The notes under the pieces are model-generated. The model was not told where the DNA came from and did not search any database. It saw nothing but the letters and a program-made list of their open reading frames with translations. This document shows positions 8,758 through 16,838 of a stretch of 49,408 nucleotides of DNA, piece by piece. The translations under genes and the position numbers were made by a program. Source of the DNA: Acidobacteriota bacterium (GTDB lineage: Bacteria > Acidobacteriota > Terriglobia > UBA7540); assembly GCA_003225365.1 (NCBI GenBank), contig QHZN01000113.1, forward strand, positions 1 to 49,408, written 5' to 3'. The stretch's first letter is position 1; the number at the start of each line of letters is the position of its first letter.

Positions 8758-9892
8758 ATGTCACTTTGGAAACGCGGTGATTGGTACTGGACGGATTTTT
8801 CGGTGAACGGGACCCGCTACCGGCTCCCGCTGCACACTCAAGATGGGCGCGAAGCCAAGCGGCTTGAGAAAGAGAAAATCGCCGATGCCCAAACGGGCAA
8901 GCTCGCGCCGTCAAGCCTCAATTTCGCCCGCTTGGGGTTCACTGAGGCAAGTGACCGCTACTTGGAAGAGAGACGGCATGGCCTTGCCCGGTACATTATC
9001 CGAACCGAGCAAGAGCGTTCGCGCAACCCAAAGGCGTATTTCGGGCAGACGCCCTTGAACCGCCTCACGGCGGACAGTCTCAGAGAATACATCGTCTGGC
9101 GGAAGCAGCAAAAGCCCTTGCGCGGGGACGCGCCGGAAATCAGCAACCGAACGGTTAACATGGAAGTGGCCTTATTCGCCGATTGCTCAAACGTGCCAAG
9201 CGGCTTCACGTTCTCGCCGACGATCTAAAGCCTCTGCCCGAACGCCGGGACATCGGCCGGGCGCTCGCCATAGACGAAAAGCTCCGGTTGATTCAGACCG
9301 CGAAGGCAAAGCCCGAGTGGGGGAATGCCCGCCTTGCCCTCACACTCGCGCTCAATACCACGATGCGCGGATGCGAGATTAAGGGGCTACAGTGGCGGGA
9401 CGTGAACCTGATAGACCGCACCTTGACTATCCGCCACAGTAAGACCGAGGCGGGCGAGCGAGCGATTCCGCTCAATTCCGCCGCGATGGCAGCCATTCTC
9501 GAATTGCGAGAGAGGGCTAAGGCGTTCTTTGTGGATAATCTCTCACCGGACTGGTACGTATTTCCCTCCGGGGAAGGGCAAGGGCCGAAGATTGGGCCGA
9601 ATCGGGCAACCGTCAAGCCCGACCCGGCAAAGCCCATGAGGGCCATGTCTCCCAAAAGATGTTGGAGCATTACTCGCATGTCCGGCTGGAAGCCAAGCGC
9701 CGGGCTTTGGACGCGCTCGCCACCACTCGGCCTGAGAAGCAGAATCCAGGGGTTTCTGAGGGGGGTTACGTCACACGGAACGTCACAAAAATGGGGTCAG
9801 AGGAAATGCCAGCGCCGCAAGTTATTCAAAACGCTGGCGGGGACGACGGGGCTCGAACCCGCGACCTCATGCGTGACAGGCATGCGCTCTAA
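8758..9892 (+). pseudogene. Tyrosine recombinase/integrase, frameshifted and internally deleted
   Basis: An island integrase. The N-terminal part (MSLWKRGDWYWTDFSVNGTRY) carries the SAM-like core-binding domain. A frameshift near 9165-9180 moves to IRRLLKRAKRLHVLADDLKP and the catalytic domain, with the first Arg in NTTMRGCEIKGLQWRDV. At about 9640 the frame jumps from DPAKPMR straight to GHVSQKMLEHYSHVR, in yet another frame. The usual segment with the HxxR box between these points is missing, although the final His and the Tyr nucleophile (HYSHVR) remain. A good ribosome site GGAGAGGAG precedes the ATG. The end runs into the antisense of tRNA-Asp. Confidence 0.85.
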
Positions 9893-9912
9893 CCAAACTG
9901 AGCTACGTCCCC
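9835..9912 (-). tRNA. tRNA-Asp (GTC)
   Basis: Complete cloverleaf on the minus strand: acceptor GGGGACG pairing with CGTCCCC, D-stem GCTC/GAGC, anticodon stem CATGC/GCATG around CTGTCAC (anticodon GTC), T-arm GCGGG-TTCGAGC-CCCGT, discriminator G and an encoded CCA. Its 3' end faces the decayed integrase, the usual arrangement when a tRNA 3' end serves as attachment site. Confidence 0.95.
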
Positions 9913-9922
9913 AATTAAGATA

Positions 9923-9998
9923 GCGGTCAATGGCGAGTGATTAGCAAGACTTGCTTCGACATCTCACAGACCACTTGTCACTAACCACTAATCACTGC
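9923..9998. repeat. Imperfect palindrome of the AGTGG family (copy 1)
   Basis: Between the two tRNA genes lies an imperfect inverted repeat. The left arm contains ATGGCGAGTGATTAGCAAG and the right arm CTTGTCACTAACCACTAAT. The same words recur at 36217-36312 and 42959-43088. The element fills most of the space between the tRNAs. Confidence 0.6.
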
Positions 9999-10003
9999 TT
10001 TAC

Positions 10004-10080
10004 TGGTGGGCGGTATCCGGCTCGAACGGATGACCTTCTGCTTGTAAGGCAGACGCTCTGACCAACTGAGCTAACCGCCC
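10004..10080 (-). tRNA. tRNA-Val (TAC)
   Basis: Complete minus-strand cloverleaf of 77 nt with encoded CCA: acceptor GGGCGGT/ACCGCCC, D-stem GCTC/GAGC, anticodon stem TCTGC/GCAGA around CTTACAA (anticodon TAC), and T-arm with TTCGAGC loop. The gene likely shares a transcript with tRNA-Asp, which lies downstream on the same strand. Confidence 0.95.
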
Positions 10081-10215
10081 CCGGATGATTCGAATCGCGA
10101 TGGAGTGCCAGCGCCCTTCGAGCTTTAAGTTTGCGAGCGCGCTGTCCTTGACACTCCCGAATTCCAAAATATACACTAGTGGTTTCAGCCCGTCAACGCG
10201 AGGGACCCAGGTCGG

Positions 10216-10494
10216 ATGCAACTGCCCCGAGAATACATTGCCTATATGGCGAAGCAGCTCCTGAAGCGCCTATCCGCCGAGGGGCTGATACAATTCGACC
10301 AGCCCGAATACGTCACCGAGGTCATCACCCAGGTCATGCTCGATGAGATCGCGGTAGAAGACCGCATCAACGACGAAGTGCGGAAAATCCTCGAACAGCA
10401 CGAGGGCGAAATGAAGCAGGTTGGAGCCTCCTACGAAGAAATGTTTAAGAAGGTGAAGCGGCAACTCGTGCGGGACCGCAAAGTGGTCCTGTAG
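10216..10494 (+). CDS. DUF507 family protein, copy 1
   Basis: A 92-residue protein of the DUF507 family, known from Acidobacteria, Deltaproteobacteria and Aquificae, with no established function. It is almost wholly helical and charged, with the typical N-terminus (YIAYMAKQLLKRL) and ending KVKRQLVRDRKVVL. It is followed 20 bp later by a second family member, which implies a cotranscribed pair and perhaps a heteromer. No signal peptide or membrane segment. Confidence 0.85.
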   Translation: MQLPREYIAYMAKQLLKRLSAEGLIQFDQPEYVTEVITQVMLDEIAVEDRINDEVRKILEQHEGEMKQVGASYEEMFKKVKRQLVRDRKVVL

Positions 10495-10514
10495 CGGGCC
10501 TCCCCAGACCCCTT

Positions 10515-10814
10515 ATGAGATTGACCCGTGAAAAGGTTATCCAGCTCTCCCACCAGATCGCCTCCGCCATTGAGGCCCTCGATGAGATGGAGATCTTCGA
10601 CGAACTCAACACCGTGCGCCAGGCGATCGTCAAGACCCTCACCGACCTTCTGCTGGAAGAGGAAAAGATCGAGGCGGGAGTCCGCCAGCACATCACCTCC
10701 CAGAAGCGCACCATTCCCGAAGGCAGCGAGGAATGGGACATACTTTACAAGAAGTATTACGCGGACGCTCTGCGAAAACTCGGGATCGCGCTGAATCCCC
10801 CGCCGCGAGCCTGA
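10515..10814 (+). CDS. DUF507 family protein, copy 2
   Basis: A 99-residue paralogue of the preceding gene, starting MRLTREKVIQLSHQIASAIE and with the family's conserved middle (RQAIVKTLTDLLLEEEKIE). The C-terminal half contains EEWDILYKKYYADAL. The tandem arrangement with copy 1 is typical for this family. Function unknown; probably soluble and helical. Confidence 0.85.
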   Translation: MRLTREKVIQLSHQIASAIEALDEMEIFDELNTVRQAIVKTLTDLLLEEEKIEAGVRQHITSQKRTIPEGSEEWDILYKKYYADALRKLGIALNPPPRA

Positions 10815-10900
10815 CGGCTCACCAGCAATATTGCCTTAAGATTTTCATGGGGGGCGGCGACGTTCTGCTCTGTTCGGTTCCCGCGCCAGGGTCCGGAGAC

Positions 10901-10929
10901 AAAAAGGCGGCCGGAGATTCCGACCGCCT
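10901..10929 (-). terminator. Rho-independent terminator for the M48 protease gene
   Basis: On the minus strand a stem AGGCGG...CCGCCT with inner CGG/CCG pairing is followed directly by five T residues. It lies 27 bp downstream of the protease stop. Confidence 0.7.
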
Positions 10930-10955
10930 CGAGAGCTGCCGCGGGGAGTTTGAAA

Positions 10956-11972
10956 CTAAGGCCCCGTCGAATCGCGCCGCTTGAGGACCGGCGGCTTGTC
11001 GTCCTCGGTCTTGGTCTTATCGCCTTGCTGCGCGGTGCTGGTGGTTGAACTCTCTTCCGACTGCTGACGCTTGCGCAGGGTGGGCGTGCCTTCCTTTTTC
11101 GAGCCCTTGCGGCGGTTGCTGATGACCATCTGCAAGCGCGCCTTCACGTCGTCGAATTCAGAAGTCGAAACCAGGTACTCGCCCTTCTTGGGGAAGGTTT
11201 TCATTTCCTGCTCGATCTTAACGATGCGGTCGGGAGTCGGCGGATGGTCGAGAAAGACCTTGGGGGCGCTTCCCGGCTCGCGCCTTTCATCGCTAATGAC
11301 TTTGGAGAATATAGCGACGTAGGTCTGCGGGTCGTACCCGGCCTTGTAGAGATACTGCAGCCCCAGGTAATCGGCCTCGGCCTCATCGTTGCGGCTGAAT
11401 CTCAAGAAGGCGATTGGCAGGCCATTCATGTACCCTTCCATGACACCGTAATAGACCGCGTAGGTCATGGGAATAAACATCAGCGGAATCATCGCGAACT
11501 GAAGGATTTGGTTCTTGGTCATTGTGGAAGCCCAGTGGCGCGCCGCCACGTGGGCGATTTCGTGCCCAATGACGCCCGCAATCTGAGATTCCCCGTCTGC
11601 CTCCAGTATCAGCCCTGAGTTCACGTAAAGAAATCCCCCCGGCAGGGCAACCGCATTGATGCCCGGGGAATCAATCACTTTCACCGTCAGGGGCACTTTC
11701 AAATCGGAATTCCGGGCGAGGTTCTGGGCCACGCGGTTGACGTATTCATTGATGACGGGGTCAGTTAAGATTTTTGCGGACTTGTCAATTTGCGAGGCGT
11801 ACTCCTTGCCGATCGCAATCTCTTTCTCCTCGGAAATAATGCTGCGGTGGGCGACCCGGCGGTTCCCGACCTCGTTGACGTCTGTTTTCTTATTGTCCCC
11901 GGCCCGGACGGGAAGGGCGGAGGCGAGCAAGAGCAGGCTCAACGCCAATGATCTTGTGGCTCGACGCTTCAT
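10956..11972 (-). CDS. M48 family zinc metalloprotease (secreted)
   Basis: Peptidase of the M48/BepA-like group, 338 residues from the ATG at 11972. That start is chosen because it gives a clean signal peptide (MKRRATRSLALSLLLLASAL to VRAG) with a GGAGG ribosome site; the open frame extends 24 codons further upstream. Motifs are VIGHEIAHVAARH (HExxH zinc site), a hydrophobic loop after it, and RNDEAEADYLGLQYLYKAGYD with the third zinc ligand. A conserved HPPTPDRI segment follows. The C-terminus is a highly charged Lys/Glu tail. Such proteins act in periplasmic quality control of outer-membrane proteins. A terminator follows the gene. Confidence 0.9.
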   Translation of the reverse strand: MKRRATRSLALSLLLLASALPVRAGDNKKTDVNEVGNRRVAHRSIISEEKEIAIGKEYASQIDKSAKILTDPVINEYVNRVAQNLARNSDLKVPLTVKVIDSPGINAVALPGGFLYVNSGLILEADGESQIAGVIGHEIAHVAARHWASTMTKNQILQFAMIPLMFIPMTYAVYYGVMEGYMNGLPIAFLRFSRNDEAEADYLGLQYLYKAGYDPQTYVAIFSKVISDERREPGSAPKVFLDHPPTPDRIVKIEQEMKTFPKKGEYLVSTSEFDDVKARLQMVISNRRKGSKKEGTPTLRKRQQSEESSTTSTAQQGDKTKTEDDKPPVLKRRDSTGP

Positions 11973-12341
11973 AGGGCGGCTCCTCCAACGGCGTTCGAAT
12001 GGATTATACATCCACGCGATTCGATATGCCTCAAATTCTTCCACGGCGGGTCACAAGCCCGGATTGCCTGTCCTGCCTCGCACTACTATAGATATCCGAA
12101 GCGGGACTTTGGTTGCATGAGGACGGGGCCGAGATGACCAGAGACCTTGCCCCGGCCGGTGGCGCGGGGAGCGATTATTGAGAGGGCGCCGGCGACGCCA
12201 CTTTCATCGGGCCGGCGCTATTGACTCCGCGCGGCAAGGAAGGATAAATTTAGGCGAACGGCCTCCGAGAAAGCGGCTGGGGTGAATGAAAATCCTGGGA
12301 GGACGTGCGGGAAATCTCATCAACCCGAGGAGCTGAAACTC
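11973..12341. other. Intergenic stretch between divergent genes
   Basis: No gene is supported here. The stretch must hold the promoters of the protease (minus) and of the small protein and DedA genes (plus). It is GC-rich with several short inverted repeats. I found no convincing hexamers or known riboswitch core. Confidence 0.4.
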
Positions 12342-12563
12342 GTGGCTGTTCCTGCCATTCAATTGGGGCAGCTTTGGAAGTCGAACGAAACCGGCGAAAC
12401 CTGGCTGGTGACGAAGACGTATTCCGAAGCCTTTTCCTCGTACGCCATGCTGCGCAAAGTGGGTGGGGGAGATTCCGACGTTCGCCGCGTGAAGGTGGAC
12501 CGCGGCGCTGGAGGCGTCACGCTCCCCGGCTTCACCTTCGCTCAGGAGACCGACGCCTTCTAG
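12342..12563 (+). CDS. Conserved-looking small protein of unknown function
   Basis: A 73-residue protein. The GTG at 12342 is preferred over the ATG at 12282 because GAGGAG lies about 9 bp upstream and the sequence from there looks like a compact beta-rich domain: IQLGQLWKSNETGETWLVTK, then RRVKVDRGAG and LPGFTF. No known motif. It ends 9 bp before the DedA gene, so the two are probably cotranscribed. Confidence 0.6.
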   Translation: MAVPAIQLGQLWKSNETGETWLVTKTYSEAFSSYAMLRKVGGGDSDVRRVKVDRGAGGVTLPGFTFAQETDAF

Positions 12564-12572
12564 CGATGAGTA

Positions 12573-13202
12573 ATGGTCACATCACTTCTTGAATTCATCG
12601 GCCGATTCATCATCTTGGTTATATCGGCGGGTGGCTACGCCGGCATTGTGCTCCTGATGGGCATCGAATCAGCGTGCATCCCGCTGCCCTCGGAAGTCAT
12701 TATGCCGTTTTCGGGTTACTTGGTCTCGGTGGGGCGTTTCAGCATCGCCGGGGTGGCGCTGGCAGGTGCCTTGGGCTGCAATGCGGGGTCGCTGGTGGCC
12801 TATTACCTCGGCGCCTGGGGCGGGCGTCCGCTGGTCGAAAAGTACGGCCGCTTTGTTCTTATTTCGCATCACGACCTGGATATCGCCGACCGCTTCTTTG
12901 CCCGCTATGGAGAAGGCGCCGTGTTCTTGGCCCGCCTCCTCCCCGTGGTGCGGACGTTTATCGCGCTTCCGGCCGGAATCTCGCGCATGAACGTGGCGCG
13001 GTTCCACATTTACACCTTCCTCGGGTCCTTCCCCTGGTGCTGGGCTTTGGCCTATGCAGGGCTGAAGCTTGGGCCACGCTGGATCGTCCTGCGGGAATAC
13101 TTCCATCGCTTCGACGCCGCCATCGTCATCTTGGGCGTGGTCTTCGTCGGACTGTTCGTCCATCGCCGCTGGAAAAACCGCTTGGGTGCAGTCTCGAAGT
13201 AG
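12573..13202 (+). CDS. DedA family membrane protein
   Basis: A 209-residue polytopic membrane protein of the DedA/SNARE-associated family, implicated in lipid flipping and membrane homeostasis. Family signatures are the ESACIPLPSEVIMPFSGYL segment near residue 32, the glycine-rich GCNAGSLVAYYLGAWGGRPL, and FLARLLPVVRTFIALPAGISRM near residue 118, which carries the conserved arginines. About five hydrophobic segments are visible. Length is normal. Confidence 0.92.
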   Translation: MVTSLLEFIGRFIILVISAGGYAGIVLLMGIESACIPLPSEVIMPFSGYLVSVGRFSIAGVALAGALGCNAGSLVAYYLGAWGGRPLVEKYGRFVLISHHDLDIADRFFARYGEGAVFLARLLPVVRTFIALPAGISRMNVARFHIYTFLGSFPWCWALAYAGLKLGPRWIVLREYFHRFDAAIVILGVVFVGLFVHRRWKNRLGAVSK

Positions 13203-13222
13203 CGCAGCCTTGTTCGCACAGT

Positions 13223-13618
13223 ATGATCTTGGTTTTCTTGTTGATTCTCGCCGTGGCGGTGGCGATTGGGCTTTGGCGTCTTTCTGCACGCGCTCCAAGA
13301 AGTCGTTATGGTTGGGGCGCACTGTGGCGCTTGGCTTGTCTCATTGCCTCGGTGCGCATCAGCGCGCTGTTGATAGGGCTGGCCGCATATCGAGATCCTG
13401 GTTGGACGCAAATTCCCGGTTATTTCCTCCTAATGCTTGGAATGCCAGAAATATATTTCGTGAGGGGAGCGCGTTTTGAGACGCGCAAGTGGGCGATACT
13501 GAGTAGCATGCTCTTGGCCGTCAGCAGCTTTGCGTGGGCCGCACTGCTCGTCTGGGTGGCCAACCGGCTCCGCACACAGGACGGAGCCTCTCCGAGAAAC
13601 CAAGGCGGGCGGGTTTGA
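13223..13618 (+). CDS. Small membrane protein of unknown function
   Basis: A 131-residue frame that begins 20 bp after dedA. It has four apparent hydrophobic stretches: the N-terminal MILVFLLILAVAVAIGLW, a second around CLIASVRISALLIGLAAY, a third around YFLLMLGMPEIYFV, and the last at LLAVSSFAWAALLVWVA. It ends with a short polar tail. No family recognised. Position suggests cotranscription with dedA. Confidence 0.5.
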   Translation: MILVFLLILAVAVAIGLWRLSARAPRSRYGWGALWRLACLIASVRISALLIGLAAYRDPGWTQIPGYFLLMLGMPEIYFVRGARFETRKWAILSSMLLAVSSFAWAALLVWVANRLRTQDGASPRNQGGRV

Positions 13619-13740
13619 CAGCGCGGAGTTTACGCATTGCCTGTCATGTTGCACGAAGCGAAGCATCTCGCTGTGAACGACCAGAAAGGACCGGGTGTAG
13701 CAGAGTTCGCGAGCACAGCTTGGCTGATGCCGACCGCGTG

Positions 13741-14982
13741 TCAGGGGGAGATTTCTTCGGAGTGTTTGGCAAGGATTTCCTTCGCTCGCGATTCCATTTT
13801 TTCGGCCTCCCCGGCGTGGCCGGTCTTGCGGAGGAGCGCGGCGTAATTCGTCAGCGCGTGGGCGAGGTCGGGGTGGTCGGGCCCAGCCACTTTCTCAACA
13901 ATGGCGAGCGAACGCTTGAACAGGGGCTCGGCCTGCGCGTACTTGCCCTGGGAATAATAGAACGACGCGAGATTGTTCAAGCTGGTGGCCACGTCGGGGC
14001 TTTCGGGTCCCGAGGCCTTCTCCCAGACCGCGAGCGACTTGCGATAGAGCGGCTCGGCTTCGGAGGGTTTGCCCTCGGCGTCGTAGGCGAGCGCGAGGCT
14101 GTTCATGACCTTCGCGGTGTTCGGATCGTCGGGGCCCAGGGATTTTTCCGAGATCGCGAGCGAACGGCGATAGGTATTTTCGGCTTCCGGGTAGCGGTGC
14201 CGGTCGTAGTAAAGGTCGCCGAGGTTGTTCAAAATGGGAGCCGAGTAAGGCTGGTCGGGGCCCATCGTCTTTTCGACCATGGCGAGCGCGTGAAGGTAGA
14301 GCGGCTCGGCGTCCGCCGCCTTGCCTTCCTGTACGAGCAGCGATCCGAGGTTGTTCATGCAGTGGGCGATGAGGGGATGGTCGGGGCCGAAGTTCTTGTC
14401 CCAGATTTTTAGCGCCCGCATGTAGAGGTCCGCGCCCTCGGCGTATTTCCCTCGAGCCCGGTCAATTTCTCCCATAGCTTCGAGCCCGGTCGCAACCATC
14501 GGGTCGCCGCCCTTGCCGGCCTTCTCGAGCAAAGTGACGGCGCGCTGATAGGAGGCCATCGCGTCCGCGTGTTTCCCCTCCGCCTGATACACGGCCGCCA
14601 GGCGCTCCAGGCTCTTCGCCACCATTGGGCTGTTGGGCCCGAGCGCCCTCCGCCAGACATCGAGCGACCTGCGGTAAGCCTGTTCGGCCTTTTCGTATTG
14701 GCCCCGGCGCTCGTAAAGCGCCCCCAGCCCGTCGAGCGTGACGAGCATGTGCTGGTCGTTTGGGCCGAACATTTCGGCGGCGGAAAGGGCTTCCAACAGG
14801 TGCTTTTCCGCTGTCGCGAAATCTCCCGATCTTGCAGCCTGCTCCGCCGAGTCCATGGAAAGCTGCCACTGATTTCGCGGGATGGGCTTCGATTGAAAAC
14901 CCGCCCACACCGCCGCCGGGAGCCCGGCGGCGAGCACAGCGCCAGCCAATAATTTCGAGAGCGGCAAAGATTCACATTTCAT
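13741..14982 (-). CDS. TPR-repeat protein (kinesin-light-chain type)
   Basis: A 413-residue protein with an N-terminal hydrophobic export segment (LLAGAVLAAGLPAAVWA) and a long array of about eight 42-residue tetratricopeptide repeats. They are of the kinesin-light-chain kind, with recurring units such as LGPDDPNTAKVMNSLALAYD and EAEPLYRKSLAVWEK. It is probably a periplasmic or membrane-anchored scaffold. The ATG at 14982 overlaps the stop of the deacetylase gene as TGATG, indicating translational coupling. Partner unknown. Confidence 0.85.
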   Translation of the reverse strand: MKCESLPLSKLLAGAVLAAGLPAAVWAGFQSKPIPRNQWQLSMDSAEQAARSGDFATAEKHLLEALSAAEMFGPNDQHMLVTLDGLGALYERRGQYEKAEQAYRRSLDVWRRALGPNSPMVAKSLERLAAVYQAEGKHADAMASYQRAVTLLEKAGKGGDPMVATGLEAMGEIDRARGKYAEGADLYMRALKIWDKNFGPDHPLIAHCMNNLGSLLVQEGKAADAEPLYLHALAMVEKTMGPDQPYSAPILNNLGDLYYDRHRYPEAENTYRRSLAISEKSLGPDDPNTAKVMNSLALAYDAEGKPSEAEPLYRKSLAVWEKASGPESPDVATSLNNLASFYYSQGKYAQAEPLFKRSLAIVEKVAGPDHPDLAHALTNYAALLRKTGHAGEAEKMESRAKEILAKHSEEISP

Positions 14983-15695
14983 CAAACGGACCGCACCGGC
15001 ATGGTCACGATGTCTTCCACGGCCGCGACCTCGCGCGTCACAAACGGCTCACCATATCTGACGCCGATCATCAGGCCGAAGTGGCGGGCCAGCGACCCCA
15101 CGCGCTCGCGCAGGTCGGCGCGCGCCGGGAACAGGTTCTGAGAGTCCTGGCGCGGGGAAAACTGCGATGCATAGCAAAGGATCGCCTTCAGTTTCTTGTC
15201 GAATTGTTTGGTGATGTCCACCACAAAGGTCGGGCGCACGGAGGGCACGTAAAGCGTGGAATAAATAATCTTCCGCGGGCGCCAAGGGTTGCCGTCGAGC
15301 GGGAGGTTTTTCAGGCCCGCAAGAAAGCACGCTTCGTAGCCGATTTGGCCCGTCGTGTAATGGTCGGGGTGTCGGCCCTCCCAGAAGGGAAGGATGACCG
15401 TCCGCGGCTTCAAGGCGCGAATCCGCTCCGCGATCTTCAGCTTGTATTCGCGCCGGTGCTCGACGCCGGAATCGGGCATGAAAAGATTTTCGCGGTGCGC
15501 CAGCCCCATGACTCGCTCCGCGCGGCTGGCCTCGCGCTCGCGTAGTTCGGGGTTCCCCCGCGTCCCCATCTCCCCGGCCGTCAAGTCGAGCGCGCCGGCT
15601 CTGTAACCTGCCGCAGCCATTTTGATGACGGTACCGCCGCAGGTGAGCTCGGTGTCGTCTGGATGCGCGGCGATGGATAAAACGTCGAGTTCCAT
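14982..15695 (-). CDS. bshB1: PIG-L/LmbE deacetylase, BshB1-like (bacillithiol pathway)
   Basis: A 237-residue zinc deacetylase. The start MELDVLSIAAHPDDTELTCG has the AHPDD zinc motif; the catalytic-region histidines appear in WEGRHPDHYTTG, and the late motif FDKKLKAILCYASQF is the sequence seen in BshB1. BshB1 removes the acetyl group from GlcNAc-malate in bacillithiol synthesis, a pathway known in Acidobacteria. The ATG at 15695 is used; upstream codons in frame are unlikely to be coding. The closest alternative is another LmbE sugar-amide deacetylase. Confidence 0.85.
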   Translation of the reverse strand: MELDVLSIAAHPDDTELTCGGTVIKMAAAGYRAGALDLTAGEMGTRGNPELREREASRAERVMGLAHRENLFMPDSGVEHRREYKLKIAERIRALKPRTVILPFWEGRHPDHYTTGQIGYEACFLAGLKNLPLDGNPWRPRKIIYSTLYVPSVRPTFVVDITKQFDKKLKAILCYASQFSPRQDSQNLFPARADLRERVGSLARHFGLMIGVRYGEPFVTREVAAVEDIVTMPVRSV

Positions 15696-15835
15696 GGGCG
15701 TCGTCTCCAGCCTCGAGTAGAATCGTGCTTTCTTGTGCCCTGAGTAGCAAAGAGGATAAACAATTCCTGGCCGAGTTGCGTCCCGTAATTCCTGAGCGGT
15801 CTTTGCGTCTTTGCGTGATACAGGCTTTTGGGCGT

Positions 15836-16513
15836 TCAACGCTCGCATGGGTCGTCCGACTCTAGAACCACGTCGTCAAAATCGCCGGTCTCGTCAAATG
15901 ACCCGACGCCGACCTGTCCGCACTTGAAGGCGGAGTTGACGACGGAGAAAAGCGGCTGGCTCCGGCCGTCCATGAAGACTTGGATCGAGCCGCTCCGGAT
16001 TTCGCGAACCACTCTTGCGCGGTGCCAGGCGCGGTCGGCGAGGGCGGGCGGCGCCTCCGTCCCCGCGATGCGCCTGCGGGCTTCGCCGTCAACGATGAAG
16101 ATCCCGTTGTGTACAGGATCGGCGCTGCCGCGGTCGGCCGAAAAATGCGCGTAGTAGAAGTGCAGCGTGTCCACGTAGTCGAAGACGACGATCATAGATT
16201 TGCCTTCGCGGCGCAGGCGCGTTTCAAATTCAAAGCTCCCCACTTTGACCTCCTTCAACAACCCAAACTGCAGGGGGCGGCGCGGCACCCCCGGCTCGCG
16301 GTTCCGCTTCATGTGCAGGTAGTGATTCCCGTCCTCGGAGAGAAGTGCCCAGTCTTCGGGGAAGGGAAACTGCCACGCGTTCAGGTTCCCGGACTCGAAG
16401 TCGGCATGAAAGGCGACGCGCTCGCGCGGCCCCGCGCGGTTGGCCACAGCCATGAGCAGGCCGGCTGCCAGGAGGCCGACGATTGAGAGTGGAACGAGCT
16501 TCCTCTTATTCAT
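15836..16513 (-). CDS. Secreted DUF1080/LamG-like domain protein
   Basis: A 225-residue exported protein: basic N-terminus and hydrophobic segment (VPLSIVGLLAAGLLMAVAN) followed by a beta-rich concanavalin-like fold. Landmarks are FHADFESGNLNAWQFPF near the start of the mature part, a middle YYAHFSADRGSADPVHNGIF, and the end QVGVGSFDETGDFDDVVLES. This is like the 3-keto-disaccharide hydrolase/DUF1080 group, which may bind or cut glycans. No catalytic residues can be assigned. It is 140 bp upstream of bshB1 on the same strand. Confidence 0.7.
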   Translation of the reverse strand: MNKRKLVPLSIVGLLAAGLLMAVANRAGPRERVAFHADFESGNLNAWQFPFPEDWALLSEDGNHYLHMKRNREPGVPRRPLQFGLLKEVKVGSFEFETRLRREGKSMIVVFDYVDTLHFYYAHFSADRGSADPVHNGIFIVDGEARRRIAGTEAPPALADRAWHRARVVREIRSGSIQVFMDGRSQPLFSVVNSAFKCGQVGVGSFDETGDFDDVVLESDDPCER

Positions 16514-16838
16514 GGATGCGCGCTCGACGTCGAGGCATGACGCTGATTCCCCCGGAAGGTTGGATTATACGCTATTCCTATGTCTCGGCGGCTCTCGACA
16601 GGGCAGTGGTGTCCCTCGGAATCCGGTCCCATTCGAAAGCGGCCGGTTGACGGGTCATTCCCGCGGAAGCGGGAATCCACTCTGTCGGCGGCGAATTCCC
16701 ATTGGCTTGTGTAGTAGATCCCGATTCACCTCATCGGGATGACTTCACCTGGGAGCGCTTATGCCTCGCAAATGATCCCACTGCCACACGATTTCTTTTA
16801 GTAGAAAATGCGACAGACGCGTGATATGAGGCAGCCAT
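16514..16838. other. Intergenic stretch with hairpin repeats
   Basis: No gene supported. The stretch separates two divergent genes and contains two hairpins (16657-16676 and 16718-16740). The weak AGGCAG just before the ATG at 16839 is the only ribosome-site candidate for the downstream SDR. Confidence 0.5.
16657..16676. repeat. 20-bp palindromic repeat with GGAA loop
   Basis: The sequence attcccgcggaagcgggaat forms an 8-bp stem with a 4-base loop. The same ATTCCC...GGGAAT layout is known from intergenic repeats in many bacteria. A second hairpin, ATCCCGAT/ATCGGGAT, lies at 16718-16740. Confidence 0.6.

Noticed and set aside
9836-9923. C-terminal part of a frame reading TTGLEPATS...TELRP
   Set aside because: It is the antisense translation of tRNA-Asp, a well-known artefact of frames running into tRNA genes.
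12225-12345. Possible riboswitch upstream of the small 73-residue gene (GGGGTGAATG and CAACCCGAGG words)
   Set aside because: Words vaguely recall the c-di-AMP (ydaO) element, but order and the remaining conserved blocks are missing.
13534-14412. Plus-strand frame antisense to the TPR gene
   Set aside because: Its apparent repeats simply mirror the TPR repeat DNA; no start site or motif.
15740-15830. GTCTTTGCGTCTTTGCGTG-type sequence near the bshB1 start
   Set aside because: Resembles common short intergenic repeats, but I see only one copy here and no structure to support a feature.
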